From Acephala macrosclerotiorum (taxonomy: Eukaryota > Ascomycota > Leotiomycetes > Helotiales > Mollisiaceae), in assembly GCA_014904845.1 (NCBI GenBank), contig MU119279.1:62001-126000 (forward strand): DNA of 64,000 nt, in the 5' to 3' direction. Both the position numbers and the translations under genes were made by a program. The stretch's first letter is position 1. Each line of letters begins with the position of its first letter. Under the pieces are notes generated by a model, which saw only the letters and a list, made by a program, of their open reading frames with translations, had not been told where the DNA came from and made no database searches. Positions 21,599-33,148 of the stretch are shown here, in pieces.

Positions 21599-22171
21599 TC
21601 AACCACTCAACCCATGTCTCCAACTTACAGTGCCAACACATGCCACCGTCAGAGCGACCAACAACATCGCAACAACCCATTTGCAAATCTCCTCCGTTTG
21701 CTCTGTAGGCGTGCCCTCGATTTCGAATTCCCGCATCAAGGTTTCCATCTCAACTTCGTTTTGTCGGTATAGTTCGTTGTAGCTCGGTGGTGGGAGTTCG
21801 CCTTCGACGACCTCGTCTACGATTGTGATTACGAAGGGTTCGTCTCGGTATGGTTCTTCTGTCGAAGCTGGCAGATTCAGACTGACGGAAGTGTTTGGCG
21901 GAACTTGGAGACTTATAGATTGTGATTGTGATTGCGAAGCTGCTCGAGAGCGAAGGTAGTCGTACATTGGCTCATATCGAGGAGGTTGGGACGGTGATCG
22001 AGCTGAGAGAAGCTCCTCTTCTTCGTTTGGGTCATCGCGGTACGGTATTTGCGTCGCGATCGATAACCGTGGTGGAGGAGGGATATGGATATCGGACAAT
22101 GGGAGAGGAGGAAGAGGTTGTGCGAGTCGGACGTGGGGTATTGAGTTCGTTCTTCGGTGGTGATCCGCCAT
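21599..22171 (-). CDS. Tail-anchored membrane protein with two PPxY motifs
   Basis: A single exon encodes 190 residues. The N-terminal 160 residues are hydrophilic, with proline runs and a Ser/Gln stretch (SQSQSQS). One hydrophobic helix near the C-terminus (about 164-183, CKWVVAMLLVALTVACVGTV) is followed by only a few residues, the arrangement of a tail-anchored protein. Two PPxY motifs are present: PPRY at 63-66 and PPSY at 128-131. In fungi, PPxY motifs on membrane proteins recruit the Nedd4-type ubiquitin ligase Rsp5 through its WW domains, so a role as a ligase adaptor or substrate is a reasonable inference. No signal peptide is visible. No named family was recognised. Confidence 0.75.
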   Translation of the reverse strand: MADHHRRTNSIPHVRLAQPLPPLPLSDIHIPPPPRLSIATQIPYRDDPNEEEELLSARSPSQPPRYEPMYDYLRSRAASQSQSQSISLQVPPNTSVSLNLPASTEEPYRDEPFVITIVDEVVEGELPPPSYNELYRQNEVEMETLMREFEIEGTPTEQTEEICKWVVAMLLVALTVACVGTVSWRHGLSG

Positions 22172-22958
22172 GTTTTCAGCCTTGTCTTTCCAGCCTTGCG
22201 CTATTCTCGTAGTCTCAGATCAATCCCTTTCTTCTCTCTTCCCTTCGCAATTGTCCCAACTTTTTCAGTCAACAACAACACAACAACTCGAAAGAGGAAG
22301 AACAACTGCTCAAAATGTGGAGGTCGGTGCCTTCATGTACCTACTACAGCTACGCCGTAGAGCTCCCATGTCGGTGGCTCAGACGAGCTTTGACCAATGG
22401 TCGCACAGCCTGACGTTCCAACATAGTGGTTCGACGACTTCAATGCGTCTCGGATTGACCCACTCTTGCTTCAGGATGAACGAATTTCGCCATGATTTTG
22501 AATTGCGACTGTTTTGCATGAATTGTTCGTCAAATCATTGTGTTTTGCAGCTTTTATTGCAATTATGCGTGGAGGATCTGGGTGTTGTTGAAAGTCTCCG
22601 ATGGAAGGAGAGGTCGGTGATTCTGGGCCGCATGGAAGGATCTCACCGCCTGGAGTCTAAGTGTGGTTGTACAAATCAATTCGGCCTCAGCCTTCTAACA
22701 AATTGCCAAGGCTGTGACCTAACACGACCGAGTCACGAGCGGAACCAGGTTTTGAACACGCAATCTGGATACGTCGCTCTGCAAATTGTTTAGTCCATCC
22801 TCCTTTTTCGACGGCGATTCGCCCTCACGATAAGGTTGACTTCCAACGCAAATGATTACTCTCGTCGAATCCAGCGCAACTTATCTCCGTTGAAAGCTCC
22901 ATTTTAAGTTCTGATCTCCTCTCAAGAAACCTCCCAGGCGGAATCCACGTCGACTCCA
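22172..22958. other. Intergenic, no gene seen
   Basis: This lies upstream of the PPxY protein gene and of the first 2EXR relic. A 207-codon plus-strand frame at 22170-22793 begins opposite the PPxY gene start, has no motif and looks incidental. Confidence 0.4.
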
Positions 22959-23990
22959 ATGTCAGCTACTTTCCACCCCTTTCCCAGGCTCCCATTCGAG
23001 CTACAAACTCAGATTTGGGAGGCCATATTTGAGCCCTGAATTCTCACTATTCGGACACATCGTTGCTTTTTCACCAAACATCCCGAAGATCCAACTTCTT
23101 GCTTTTTCGACGCCTCAATCGAGAGACCCCGTCTCCACCCATGGCCGGCACAGGCTTCGGGTCACATCAAAGGCGCGTACAATCTGACCATCCATGAGAG
23201 CGCACATTCAGATCTACAACCCACTCCATTCTATGCCTTACCTTACTTCCGGAAGAAGATAGACGAAGCCAGAGGCGTCGAGTGGACTGGCTTGCGCCCT
23301 AGATGTGTTTGGGAGTGAGACAATCTGCGAACCACGGTGCCCAAGGGACCAATTGCACTACAGGTGTGCAGGACAAGCAGACAGACAGCCTTGGATCGGT
23401 ACAGACTTGGCTTTGGCGGACTTATGCCTCCTTAGAAGGATGGATACTTTGAGGACTTCTAGCGTATGTTCAAGGAATCTAGGATCACGGAGAAAAGAGT
23501 TTGGTTTGATTGGAAACGGGACACGATATTGATACACCCAGTTGATTCCTCCGTCGCATACTTGAAGTACAACACTTCAATACGCAGACTGGCTATGATC
23601 TACGCGTCACAAAGCGGAATACTGCGAGCTACCTAGGTTATTGGAAGAAGGACTTAAGATACTGGTTTATCTGGAGGTTGTTCTCGTATACTTGCAACCT
23701 AGTTATGTCGAGGCCGATCATCGGGATGCTAATTGTCGGTCTCGCTTCGTGCCCGACTTTGATGATCCCGAAACGGCACAGGAAGAAGTCTCGAGGCCTA
23801 TCATTCATGCTCGAAGCTTAGACCCGAATTGGACTCAATCTCTTCCCGGGGTGAAGATAGAAATCCTTACTAGCTGCGAAGGAGATTGCTTTCCTATATA
23901 TCGACCAACGACGGGAACCTCATCTTTGGAGGCACCTGCAAGGTCCCAGCCTCTTGGGAGACGAGGAACCCCTCAAAGTGATTGAGTTTT
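22959..23990 (+). pseudogene. 2EXR-domain protein, decayed copy 1
   Basis: The opening MSATFHPFPRLPFELQTQIWEAIFEP matches the start of fungal 2EXR proteins (FxxFxxLPxELRxxIWExA) and is followed at once by a TGA where Arg is expected. The same frame then stays open through FFTKHPEDPTSCFFDAS and PFYALPYFRKKIDEARGVEW until about 23315. A second readable piece (about 23488-23635, VWFDWKRDTILIHPVDSS) is the family's YFDxxRDTLY segment, again ending in a stop. Further fragments to 23990 are broken by several stops and shifts. The family is common in helotialean and sordariomycete genomes and has no known function. The relic lies in tandem with a second 2EXR relic. Confidence 0.65.
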
Positions 23991-24583
23991 CTCGCCTGGC
24001 AAGATTATTCTAGCTCAAGCTCTACTCGTCTTTGCTCATCGTCCCAGTCAGAACTTCGCAGAGTCTTTATTTTGTGTTACTGCAACTTTTGCATAAAGGG
24101 GAGACATAGCAAATGTACCAGCACCTTTCTTGCCAATTCATTTCAATATTCAGTTATATACACACGAGATTGAACAGCTACTTGAGACTTTGATTGCTTC
24201 ATCAGCAAATCCTGACTCGCAATGCCAATACTGCTACGACATAGTATATCACATGATGATCCAATGTCTTAAACTACGTACCTTACGTAGGGTATACTTG
24301 GAGCCACGCTGTATATTTCGAAATTTTGATTCTCCTCACTCTGCAGTAAAATCGCGTGAAGTATCATCAGACTGTGAAGTTGAATGTTACGCGGAACTGC
24401 GCTAGTGGATTCGGCAAAAACGCAGGTATAAAGGTACTCACTCCTAAGGCACTTCCCTTTCCAAATCGACATTCAACAACCAACAAACTCCCCACTTCGG
24501 CAAACGAATCCTTGGATTAAGAACTGCACGATCTCCAGCTTCATTGCACAAGCGCTCGAGAAACTTCGTCATAGCCCGCATCG

Positions 24584-25745
24584 ATGTCTTCCCCAACGAA
24601 CACTTCAGCAATTCGATCGGTTGCCCAACCACAAGGGATATTCCATCCATTTCTGAGGCTCCCTCTTGAGTTGCAACGGAAGATATGGGAAGCTAGCTTC
24701 GAGCTGCGCATTCTGACCGCCTACGAGCAGAAGTCTTTCAGCAGACGTCGTTAAACCCCCTCATACCCAACCCATCGCCTTCTGAGCTGGATGGAGCGTC
24801 CTGACCCCACAACCGAACGTCCTAACTTTCACCTTTGTGGAAGGTTTACATCCCAACATGACCCCGACACTATTTTGGATTATGGTGTATTTTCGGCGAG
24901 TGATAGGGGACGCCGCCAAAGGTGTCCCAGACGCGTTTGACTCATTCGTATTCAGGAGTGACAACCTTGAAAAATACATCCGAAGACACCAAGAGGGCCG
25001 GCGGCGTTACGGATCTGCAAAAGAAAGCAGGTAGGTTGCATTGGACTGATTAGGCTGCGCGTTTTTTCCCCCATGGGCCCCATGAGGACGTGCGGCGGGA
25101 GGAAGCTTAAGTAGTATGACTTTCGGTAAAAAAAAAAAAAAAAGTGCGAAAAGGCCTGAGTTTAAATAATCTTTAATTGATGCAAGGATTTAAACAAATC
25201 GTGGGGCCCCCATGGGGCGAAAAACGCGCAGCCTAGGGCCGATACCAGGTTGGGTTTGCCGGCTCGCACCAGTCTCACAGCAAGGCATTCGATCAAGCAT
25301 TCGAGGAATAGGATTAAGTCAAGGAAAAGTTTGGATTGATTGGGAGCACGATATAATTTTGGTCCGCCTCTCAAATCACACCTTTCAATCTCCGGACGAA
25401 TACAATAAGGTTCACAACATTGCTTTTGTTGCGGACAAATCATGGGCAAGTCGAGGTGCGCCTTCGTTCCAAGCAGGTGAACTGTCTTGGCATATAAGCC
25501 TAATGGACATCCTTCGAGAACTGGTCAACCTCAAGACTCTCGTAGTCTACTACCGCAGCACCGATGATGATAACACTACTACTGAATTGTCGTTCCTCGA
25601 GCAGGTTAAGAAGACGATTCTGGAGGTTATTGCTAATCCTCAAAGCTCTTTGTGCCCTGGGGCTCAACCTTTGACCGCGATGAAGGCGCCACTTGTGAAG
25701 ATGGAGAGACTCGAGAAGGCTCTGCAATACAAGAATTTCTATTGA
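24584..25745 (+). pseudogene. 2EXR-domain protein, decayed copy 2, interrupted by a small element
   Basis: The start MSSPTNTSAIRSVAQ leads into IFHPFLRLPLELQRKIWEASFELRI, a clear 2EXR opening, and the frame ends at a TAA after SRRR (about 24751). The middle is shifted and degenerate. The C-terminal part resumes at about 25329-25745 (KVWIDWEHDIILVRL, then DILRELVNLKTLVVYYRS, ending MERLEKALQYKNFY) and is intact for about 135 codons. Between the two parts lies a 180-bp inverted-repeat element at 25054-25233 flanked by TA. The gene is therefore broken by both insertion and point decay. The well-preserved 3' half suggests inactivation is fairly recent. Confidence 0.6.
25054..25233. mobile_element. 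MITE-like element with about 32-bp inverted repeats and TA flanks
   Basis: The left end GGCTGCGCGTTTTTTCCCCC and the reverse complement of the right end GGCTGCGCGTTTTTCGCCCC match at the tip and continue similar for about 32 bases (CCATGGG-CCCCA). TA dinucleotides flank both ends (25052-25053 and 25234-25235), as expected for Tc1/mariner-type insertion. The 180-bp body holds a 15-base A-run (about 25129-25143) and no coding capacity, so it would be a non-autonomous element. Confidence 0.7.
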
Positions 25746-26681
25746 GTGGTTGAGCGGAAAACAGGGTCCCAAAATGGTAGCTTCGAGTTGTGCGAGTCGT
25801 TGTTACTTGACATTATGGGCGAATCAATATCGCTTCGGGACGCGTAGATGAACACCTCGCTCGATCCCCATCTTGCAGCACTTCGTTTATTCCATGATGT
25901 TGTTAGCCTTGGAATTTAGTTGCTTGCCGAGGCGACAGTGCTGATCGGCCTCAAATTTTCTCGCCGTGGAAAGAGAGGGTGTCGAAGATCCGGAGAGCGA
26001 CGAGTAGTTGCTCCCCCAAGAGCGGGGCTGCCACTGCCCGCACACGTGCTAGAAAGCTTTCTTTTGGTGTTTCAGCCCTGTTCCTTTATCTTTATTTCAT
26101 TTGTTTAGCACATCCAATTGCCAGCGATTGGAATCGCTGATTTCCCCGATCTGACAATGCTCGCTAAGCATTCCACTAGGGCAGGGATATTCACGAAATA
26201 AGCCTCAGCCTCACGTCAGCCGCTCTTCCCCAGCGATGAATCAGCTCTCCAACAAGCCAATGAGAGAAGTCCCAGATTTACGGTTCTGACATATTCATCT
26301 AAAATTAGCCAAGCCTTATGCTGTTGATTCGAGTCGTTAACCCGAAGTGGCAATGTTGCAAAGACTCCAAATGGCCGGACATGGCCGTGCTCACTAATCC
26401 ACTGCAAGGTACGATGCATATGTAATCTATTAATTGATCCTCGCGGCTGTCAGGCGTGAGATGGTTGAGACTATTAGAAAGCTTGATCCCGCTGGGCAGG
26501 TCAGACTTCAAGCCTGTCGGTGGACACTTCGACTTCTCGACAGAAAGGTCTCTGTATCTCGACCTCACGACAACGACATCGACCTTTGCGCCAAAGGTCT
26601 CGGTCAGCAGCTTGACAATCGTAAAGTCCTCGCTCAACGAGTTCGAGAACCACCATAACCGACAACTTCTCCACCGCCATC
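25746..26681. other. Intergenic, no gene seen
   Basis: Open frames on both strands at 26305-26790 overlap each other and the next gene's 5' end without motif or splice support. No RNA gene was recognised. Confidence 0.4.
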
Positions 26682-27179
26682 ATGACCCTCGCCCTCCGAG
26701 CCCTCCACTACGCCGCCCTAAACCCCGGCCTAATCGGTGCCGCCGCCGGCACCGCCGTAACAGAAAACAACAAGAAACACAACACCTCTAAACTCGGGAA
26801 GATAATCGGAGGAGCAGTCGCCGGCGCTCTCCTCCTAATCCTAATCATCTTCGCTGTCTGGTACAATCGAAGGAAGAAGAGGAACGCGAGACAGGGGACG
26901 CAGTTGAGGGAGACCGGGGTGGATGTTGATGAGGAGGCTAGACCTATGGTTCAGAATGAGGCAGGAATGGGCATGGGAGGGAGTGGGGGAGGTGAGATGG
27001 GAGAGAAGGTGGGAATGCCGAGGCCGTTGATGCTGCAGGCGGGTGCGACGTATTTTCCGCCGCAGGGAGAGGGGATATATGCGGGGAGTGGGTATGGGCA
27101 GGTGGCGGGGAAAGATATGTTGTATGAATATCCGACAGACGCTGGCCATCGGGGAACGGACTTTTATAGGAATCAGTAG
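26682..27179 (+). CDS. Single-pass membrane protein with Gly/Met-rich cytosolic tail
   Basis: A single exon encodes 165 residues. A short N-terminal region precedes one strong transmembrane helix at about residues 41-61 (IIGGAVAGALLLILIIFAVWY), followed by a basic stop-transfer cluster (NRRKKRNARQG). The cytosolic part is rich in Gly, Met and acidic residues and ends YPTDAGHRGTDFYRNQ. This layout resembles the C-terminal half of fungal WSC- or Mid2-like surface sensors, whose Ser/Thr-rich ectodomain is missing here. The true gene may therefore begin in an upstream exon not recognised here, or this may be a stand-alone small protein. GC content rises in the coding part, in line with a real gene. 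Confidence 0.6.
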   Translation: MTLALRALHYAALNPGLIGAAAGTAVTENNKKHNTSKLGKIIGGAVAGALLLILIIFAVWYNRRKKRNARQGTQLRETGVDVDEEARPMVQNEAGMGMGGSGGGEMGEKVGMPRPLMLQAGATYFPPQGEGIYAGSGYGQVAGKDMLYEYPTDAGHRGTDFYRNQ

Positions 27180-27386
27180 GTAGTGAGAGAGATGGTAGGT
27201 AGTGAAAAAGAGGGGAAGTGGGAGTTTGGGTTGTGAGCGCAGGAGTTGGGAATACGCCTTTACACTTGGGTAATCATTTCATCATTACTTCATTACTAGA
27301 CAACCTGATACAATAACATCGCCGCACGAATCAACGCTAGAATACAAACATCATGATACATCCCAAGGTACTGCAAGTACAGACAT

Positions 27387-30300
27387 TCACATCCCAGCCT
27401 CCCATTTCTTATGCGCAGAGCTAGTCGCACGTCTCGTTTTCTCTCTCTCAACAGCTTTCATAATCTTCTCCACCACCCCGCCCATGAAGAAACGCATGGT
27501 CCAAAGTTTAGTCATTCCTGTGTAGTATAATATGTTTCTTACCGTCAGATGTGTTAGGAGCCGGAACTCGATGCTGAGGGCTAGACCGAGGGAGAAGCAG
27601 ATTACGACGAAGGAGATGGGCCACATTATTGCGGAGTAGAAGCCGAGTGTGAAATTGCCTGCGAGTATTTCTTTTGCCTGTTCGGTTGTTAGTTTGCTCT
27701 TGAAAATGAGAAGGATCGGCTTGCATTCATGCCAAAAAGGCCAGTGAAGAACGAAAGTGGAAGCTGCGAGTTGTCAGCGCACTTGCCATGGAAGGTTGTT
27801 GGAAGGGCCTCATACGAAAACGATGGTCACGATTGTGAAGACCATGATGCTCCAGCCTTGTCTGACTGTCTCAGCCGTCAGTGACGTCGAGGCTTCGGCT
27901 TGTGCTGCGGATGCCTTCGCGTCCCTGCTTGCTGATCGAGCTTCAATTGCGCTGGCTTCCTTCTGTTTCAGATCCAGCAGATCTCGAAGCTATTGATCGG
28001 GTCAGTCATTTCTGCTGTAGAATGATCGAGGGAATGTGAAGAGCCGTGGACAGGAGTCGTGAATCCACATTTCCATGCAGGTGTTGGGCGCACTCACAGC
28101 TGCATAGGTGCTTTCAGCTGTACGTCGGAGTTCACCGACGTGGTTGCCGAGCCGGGTACAATCATAGAAGTCCCTCTGCTTGTTCTTCGAGACAGCTTGG
28201 AACATCTGTATTCTGAAAGGCTCAATGACCGATTCTTGCTGCCTCTTAATCGTTTGAATAATGTTGAGTTCATCGAGAATATCTTTGATTTCCCTGACTA
28301 GACTCGTTTCTGTCCTGATATCGAAAAGTTCGTCCATGATCATGTCCGTGTACGCGTCGAGTGACTTCTTGGCTGTCTGGATGAAAGCGTCGAAGTCGGT
28401 ATTCAGACAAGCGGTCTGTGCAAAATGTTAATCAGTGCGTGTTGGAGGGATTGGGGTGTCACTTACACTTGCTCCTTCCTCAACTCTCGCCTCAAGTCGG
28501 GTAAACAGTAACTCGAGAAAAGGCATGATGTCGTAATTGAGTTCATACTTCGCAAAGTCGATATGCGATTGTGCGAAGTCCAAATTATCACCGATGACAC
28601 TGATTGTATCGAGAGCGAGGTGGTCCTTGGCTGTACTGAGACTTTTAATTGCATGTTCGAGATGTTCTTTTGCATTGAGTAGATTGACCAGTCTCATTTT
28701 CAAGCTTTCGCCTGCATCTTCTAGAGTTTGTCTCGCATGATCAAGATGCGCGTTTGCTGAGTCAATCTCATCGTCGGTCGTATCCAGAGCGGGGATGGTG
28801 GAGTTAATGGCTGCCATAGACGTGTCCAGGTCAGCGTTTGCTGCGTCAAGACTATTGATGATAACTTTCAACTGCCGCATATCAGCGATGTTATCATATT
28901 AAATTCGTGTGTATCATTTCTAACGAACCTCATGAGCGTTTTCAAGTAGTTCTGTAAACTGATGGTACTCATAGCTTAATTCTTCAGGCTGGGTCCATGT
29001 TAGTGCACGTGGTCGATGAATGATTGAAGGAGGAGCTCACAAATGTCTGTTTCTGATTGGTAATTTCGTCTTCATGCATCAGTGGAACGTACATACGCTT
29101 TCCTGGTGCCCTAGTACAGCCGCCTGAGTTGAGATTATGCTCAGTACAGTCCGCGATATACTTCCACGCTGGTTAGCTATGGGTTCAAGGCGTCAAGGCA
29201 ACTCGGACGTTGGAATTATATACCTCCAGTTTCCTTCTGAAGTAATGTGTAATTTTCTTGAATGTTTCTCGCCAATCCAGGACCTACGAAAGAACGCTCT
29301 GTCAGTAAGCTTACAAAGATGGGGGAAGACCCGGCACCTACAGGCTTGATCGAGAATAGCTCTTTCTGAAAGAAATCGAGAGACGAGAGGATTTTTCCGA
29401 GCTATGGACTTCTTGTTAGCATTGGTACTTCTCAGAAACTCTTACATGCTTGCCTCATTGGCGGTATGGGCTAATTGAACGTTTGTCGTGAAAGTGTTGA
29501 ATGCTTCTGCTTGCTTGAAAGCCTAGATGTATTGAGAGATCAGCAGTCAGCTCAAGCAATCTCGTGAATGGATATGAAAGGTTTCTGAACAGCAATCTCT
29601 GGGGCTTACGATCTCGTTAATCTCCATGTCGAACATCTCGATGAATTGAAGGTGTGGATGCAAGTTTCGCTTGTGGAATACCCCAGCTGCCTGGTCGGCA
29701 ATGGTCCACGCCAGGTCAAGTGCCGACTTCTGACTTCGTTTTCCGTACTCTGTGTTCAACCTGAACTCTCTGAAGACGGCCCTCCAGATATCGGTTGAGT
29801 CGTATATCTTGTCACCTTGTGTGTAGTCAGAGGCGTCCTTCCCGTCGAGCGGCTTCTCTTCGGATTTCTCCCTGAAAATATCAAGATCTGACTTCAGCTT
29901 CGCCGGAAAGCTTGTGACGACGGTGTCTGCACTTGGGCTTAGCTCTGTTGTGCGATAATGGCATGAGATCTTACCTCCGTCAATGACCCACATCCATAGC
30001 TGATTCACCATCATGACTTTTGGAGGATCCCACGGAGGCTCCTCGTTCCTCTTCTGCTGCTCTCGGATCTCTTGTTCGATAATCTGGATCTTCTGGCTTT
30101 TGAGAGATTCCCTGTCATCGAATGAAGCCTTGCCAGGCTCTTCCTCTGTGATTTTCGATATTTTCTTCTCTGACTTTCTTGCCTCTTCGACGTGTTTCTG
30201 TTGCTGCTTCATCGCGAATCGATAGACAACCTGGTCGGTGGTCCTCTCGTCTGCGAGAGCTTGGGGTAAAGTGCTGTAGTAGAATTGATCCAACGTCCTT

Positions 30301-31424
30301 CGGATATGTAGGCATCGATCATTTTCGGGGAAGAGGAAGGCTTTCATCATCTTGAGCTTAGGAGCGATGTCCATCTTGTCAACAACTTCGTATTTTGGGC
30401 GATGATAGCCTTCGATTTTGAAAGCCTTGGCTAGACTTCGGATCAATGTGTTTCTTTCGGTCATCAGGTTACCACTTGTTGCCCAGTGGATGTACGGCAT
30501 CTATTTGAGTGTTAGCTAACGTTCAGCACAAACGATACTTCGTTGCAAGACTTAAACTTACGAAGAGGACCATGTTTGCTTTCGCTGCTGCGGGATCTGG
30601 TGGAGGTTTGTCACTGACTCGCTTCGACTTCTTCGTCTTGACTTCTGGTTTGGTCTCTAGCTTGGACGTCGTTGCACTCTCCACGCCTGGTTTAATCAGT
30701 TCCAGTGATTCTCACAACGAACGATTATCAGCACGTACTGGTTGGTATAGGAGCAAAGAATGGGACCATATGTCGCGCGTATAGAGGGTGGCTGGCACAA
30801 TGCTCAATGCATCCACGCTGCTGATCTCGCCAATACTCGGGTCGAAGGCATAAAGGGTAGTCATTATCCACATATGCCATATCGTCGACTTCTCCCGACA
30901 CTGCGTCGTCTGAGCTATCTGTGGCATCACCCTTCGTCTTCTTGACTTCGCTTCGTGTGTTGGCCTTGGAGCGAGCATCAGCGCGAGCCTTTTCGAGCTT
31001 CTTCGACCTCCACACACACTTGATAACACGCTTATGCAATGTTAGACACCCGGTAAATTTATGGTAGGACATGCGGCCCTACCTCAACCCACTCCATGTT
31101 ATTAGCGGGAATGTGTACCCATCTCATTCTTCGACGACCTCGTCCCCCAAGATTAGGAGATGCATTTGGGAATTGTTCCTGTAACTGTTCTATAGTTCTA
31201 TCGAATGCCGCAGACATCACTTTCTCAGGTCCTTGCTTGAGGACATCGCTCAAGGATGCAAATTCAGTGATGTATCCATTCTCGTAGAAGTCTATGATTG
31301 GTGCTTCCCATCCAAATCCACAGTACGGTTGATTTTGTTGTTGGGAAGCAACCGATTGGGAGCGAGACTCTTTGAATCTCCAGAGAACCTCTGTAGGCGT
31401 TTGTCTTGAGTCGGTGGTATCCAT
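27387..31424 (-). CDS. CorA-like Mg2+ transporter family protein, 14 exons
   Basis: Fourteen exons join in phase to 1081 residues: 31424-31083, 31030-30739, 30686-30562, 30500-29610, 29522-29454, 29401-29342, 29283-29224, 29160-29041, 28988-28929, 28871-28467, 28415-28098, 27989-27816, 27763-27725 and 27677-27387. Family landmarks appear in order: RPEYWRDQQRG; MVLFMPYIHWAT; RTLDQFYYSTL with DQVVYRF; QLWMWVIDGG; long helical stretches (KEHLEHAIKSLSTAKDHL); then the membrane end GWSIMVFTIVTIVF, LPLSFFTGLFGMN and SAIMWPISFVVICFSLGL. The GMN motif of the CorA selectivity loop is present and forms the end of a 13-codon exon. This large fungal branch is usually annotated as CorA-like or ZntB-like; transport activity is assumed, not shown. 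Introns 5 and 13 appear to use GC donors (GAG|GCAAGC, AAT|GCAAGC). Intron 9 uses GTTCGT. Confidence 0.88.
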
Positions 31425-32317
31425 ATCCTTGCTGAAACAATTGCGAGTGATTCGCAATGAGACATGACAGTTCGAACGAGGTTTCACGATGCAGTTGGAG
31501 CAAGGTGGGCCATGGGGTACCTTTTGACCACCAAGATCAAGGAGCTGAACGGGCCAATTAGTAATTGGCAATCGAGCCTCACTTTGATCGGAGCTTGGCA
31601 AGAAGAGATCCCGTCAATGGTCATCAATGTGCAGAAAGCCCTCCACAAAGAACTCCGGCTCTGACCGAGTCGCACTCACCGGATCTTGCATGTTCCTCGT
31701 ACAACGAAAGATACGAGAGTGAAGTGTCAATTAATTATCAGCTAACATGGGTGCAGAATCTTTGAAGGCTAGCTGAACATGCAAGGCGTCTTGTGGGAGG
31801 ATGCTCATTCGCCTAAGGCATCCCTTGTCGACAGCGTGCAGCAATCCGATTTCCAATGCATGCGCCACAAACTGGAATTGACCACTAATTCTCATAAACA
31901 CCTCCGAGTGCATACAGCCATCTTATCTTTTTGTGTAACATTGTACCCGATGGCCTCCTGTTTTCGGCACTTCGGCAGTTCGGGCATTTTTGTATCCGAT
32001 GGCAGACACTTCCTCGCTGTACTTTCCTAGAGATCTAGAAAGATGGTAGTTGACTAAGATGACCGTTATTGAGTATGAGTTTCTGTTTTAGGCGTTTCAT
32101 TTGCTCTTCTTCTTTGGCAGTCTGAGGCTGGCCTAGGCACATTCCCCACCCCCGCCATTCTTACCAACACTGAAACGCAGCAATTTATTCTCCGTACGAA
32201 CAACATCAACACTTTCTTTTCGCTCGCTCCCTTGAGTTCAATTCTGTAATTCTTTTGATTGTGTCATTTAGACCTACGAAGACGGACTCTCGATCGAGTT
32301 CCTAACTCTACCCTGCA
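31425..32317. other. Intergenic, no gene seen
   Basis: This is the promoter side of the CorA-like gene. The frame upstream of its chosen start stays open to 31601, so a start further out is possible. Nothing else coding is recognised. Confidence 0.4.
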
Positions 32318-32955
32318 ATGCGTCTCATTCACTTCTTCCCACGTATCGCTGCCGCCTCAGCTTTCAGCTTCTCCGACACTAGTCATCCCTTCGTCTGCGG
32401 TTCTTTCAGCTGGGATCACCGATCTTTCCAAAATATCAATAACTTCCCCCTCCGTCGAAACAGCAAACTCTCCCGTTCTTTCCGAATTTAGTTTTATTTC
32501 AACGCCTGCTCCGAGCGTTCCCATGGTCTTGATCACTTCCAGGAGCTTACCTCCAAGTTCAGAAGCCGCTTCGTCAACGGCACTCCCCACATCAAGACCC
32601 TGTCTGCGGACTATCGGAAGTAATGCGACTTCTACTAGCGAGTTTCTGTCTAGCACTAACGCTATACTATTAACAAGAACAAGCTTTAGCCTAGCCAAGT
32701 GGACCACTTCAAGCATTGTGTCCTCATCAACGAGTAAATATCAGCCACCGTGCGGTCCTCCACGCAAAGGCAAAAGATCACCTGGCTGTTAAAGGAGGAT
32801 TTTATGTGAAGAAACTCTGCGAGGCTATTGGAGATATTCAATCGTCTAGGAGGTAGTAGTGCAGAGAATCTGTCAAGCCCGAGACGCAGTGGGAGTTTTA
32901 CAAGAAGCTCTTGAGACGCAAAGTTTTCGAAATAAAGATCGACTCTTCCTTCCAA
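32318..32955. other. Unresolved coding candidate, strand uncertain
   Basis: Both strands look protein-like here. Plus: an ATG at 32318 opens with MRLIHFFPRIAAASAFSF, which resembles a signal peptide, while a different plus frame from about 32336 to 32792 is Ser/Thr-rich. Joining them would need a frameshift. Minus: a 119-codon frame (32357-32716) reads LDVGSAVDEAASELGGKLLEV, preceded by another frame from 32955. No splice solution was found for either strand, so this may be a relic of a secreted Ser/Thr-rich protein or a spliced minus-strand gene. Confidence 0.25.
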
Positions 32956-33148
32956 ACATTTCTCTCTACGCGTTCAGTTCATTTTTTCCTTCCTTTCCTT
33001 TTCTTTTTCATTCCCCTCTTCATCCTCCCCCTCACTCTTGCCCCGCCAACTCGGCCAAGAAAACTCCCTTCTATGCGACGCATCCCTCCCCAACTTTGTT
33101 GACATTACTACAACAAAACTATGCTTACTAGCACTAATGCTCACAATA

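Noticed and set aside
22170..22793. 207-codon plus-strand frame
   Set aside because: Starts antisense to the PPxY gene 5' end; composition is not protein-like and no domain is seen.
29161..29223. Apparent one-base frameshift in the CorA-like gene
   Set aside because: Using the acceptor GGAAG just before TATATCGCG instead of the upstream CCAG restores phase, so the gene is intact.
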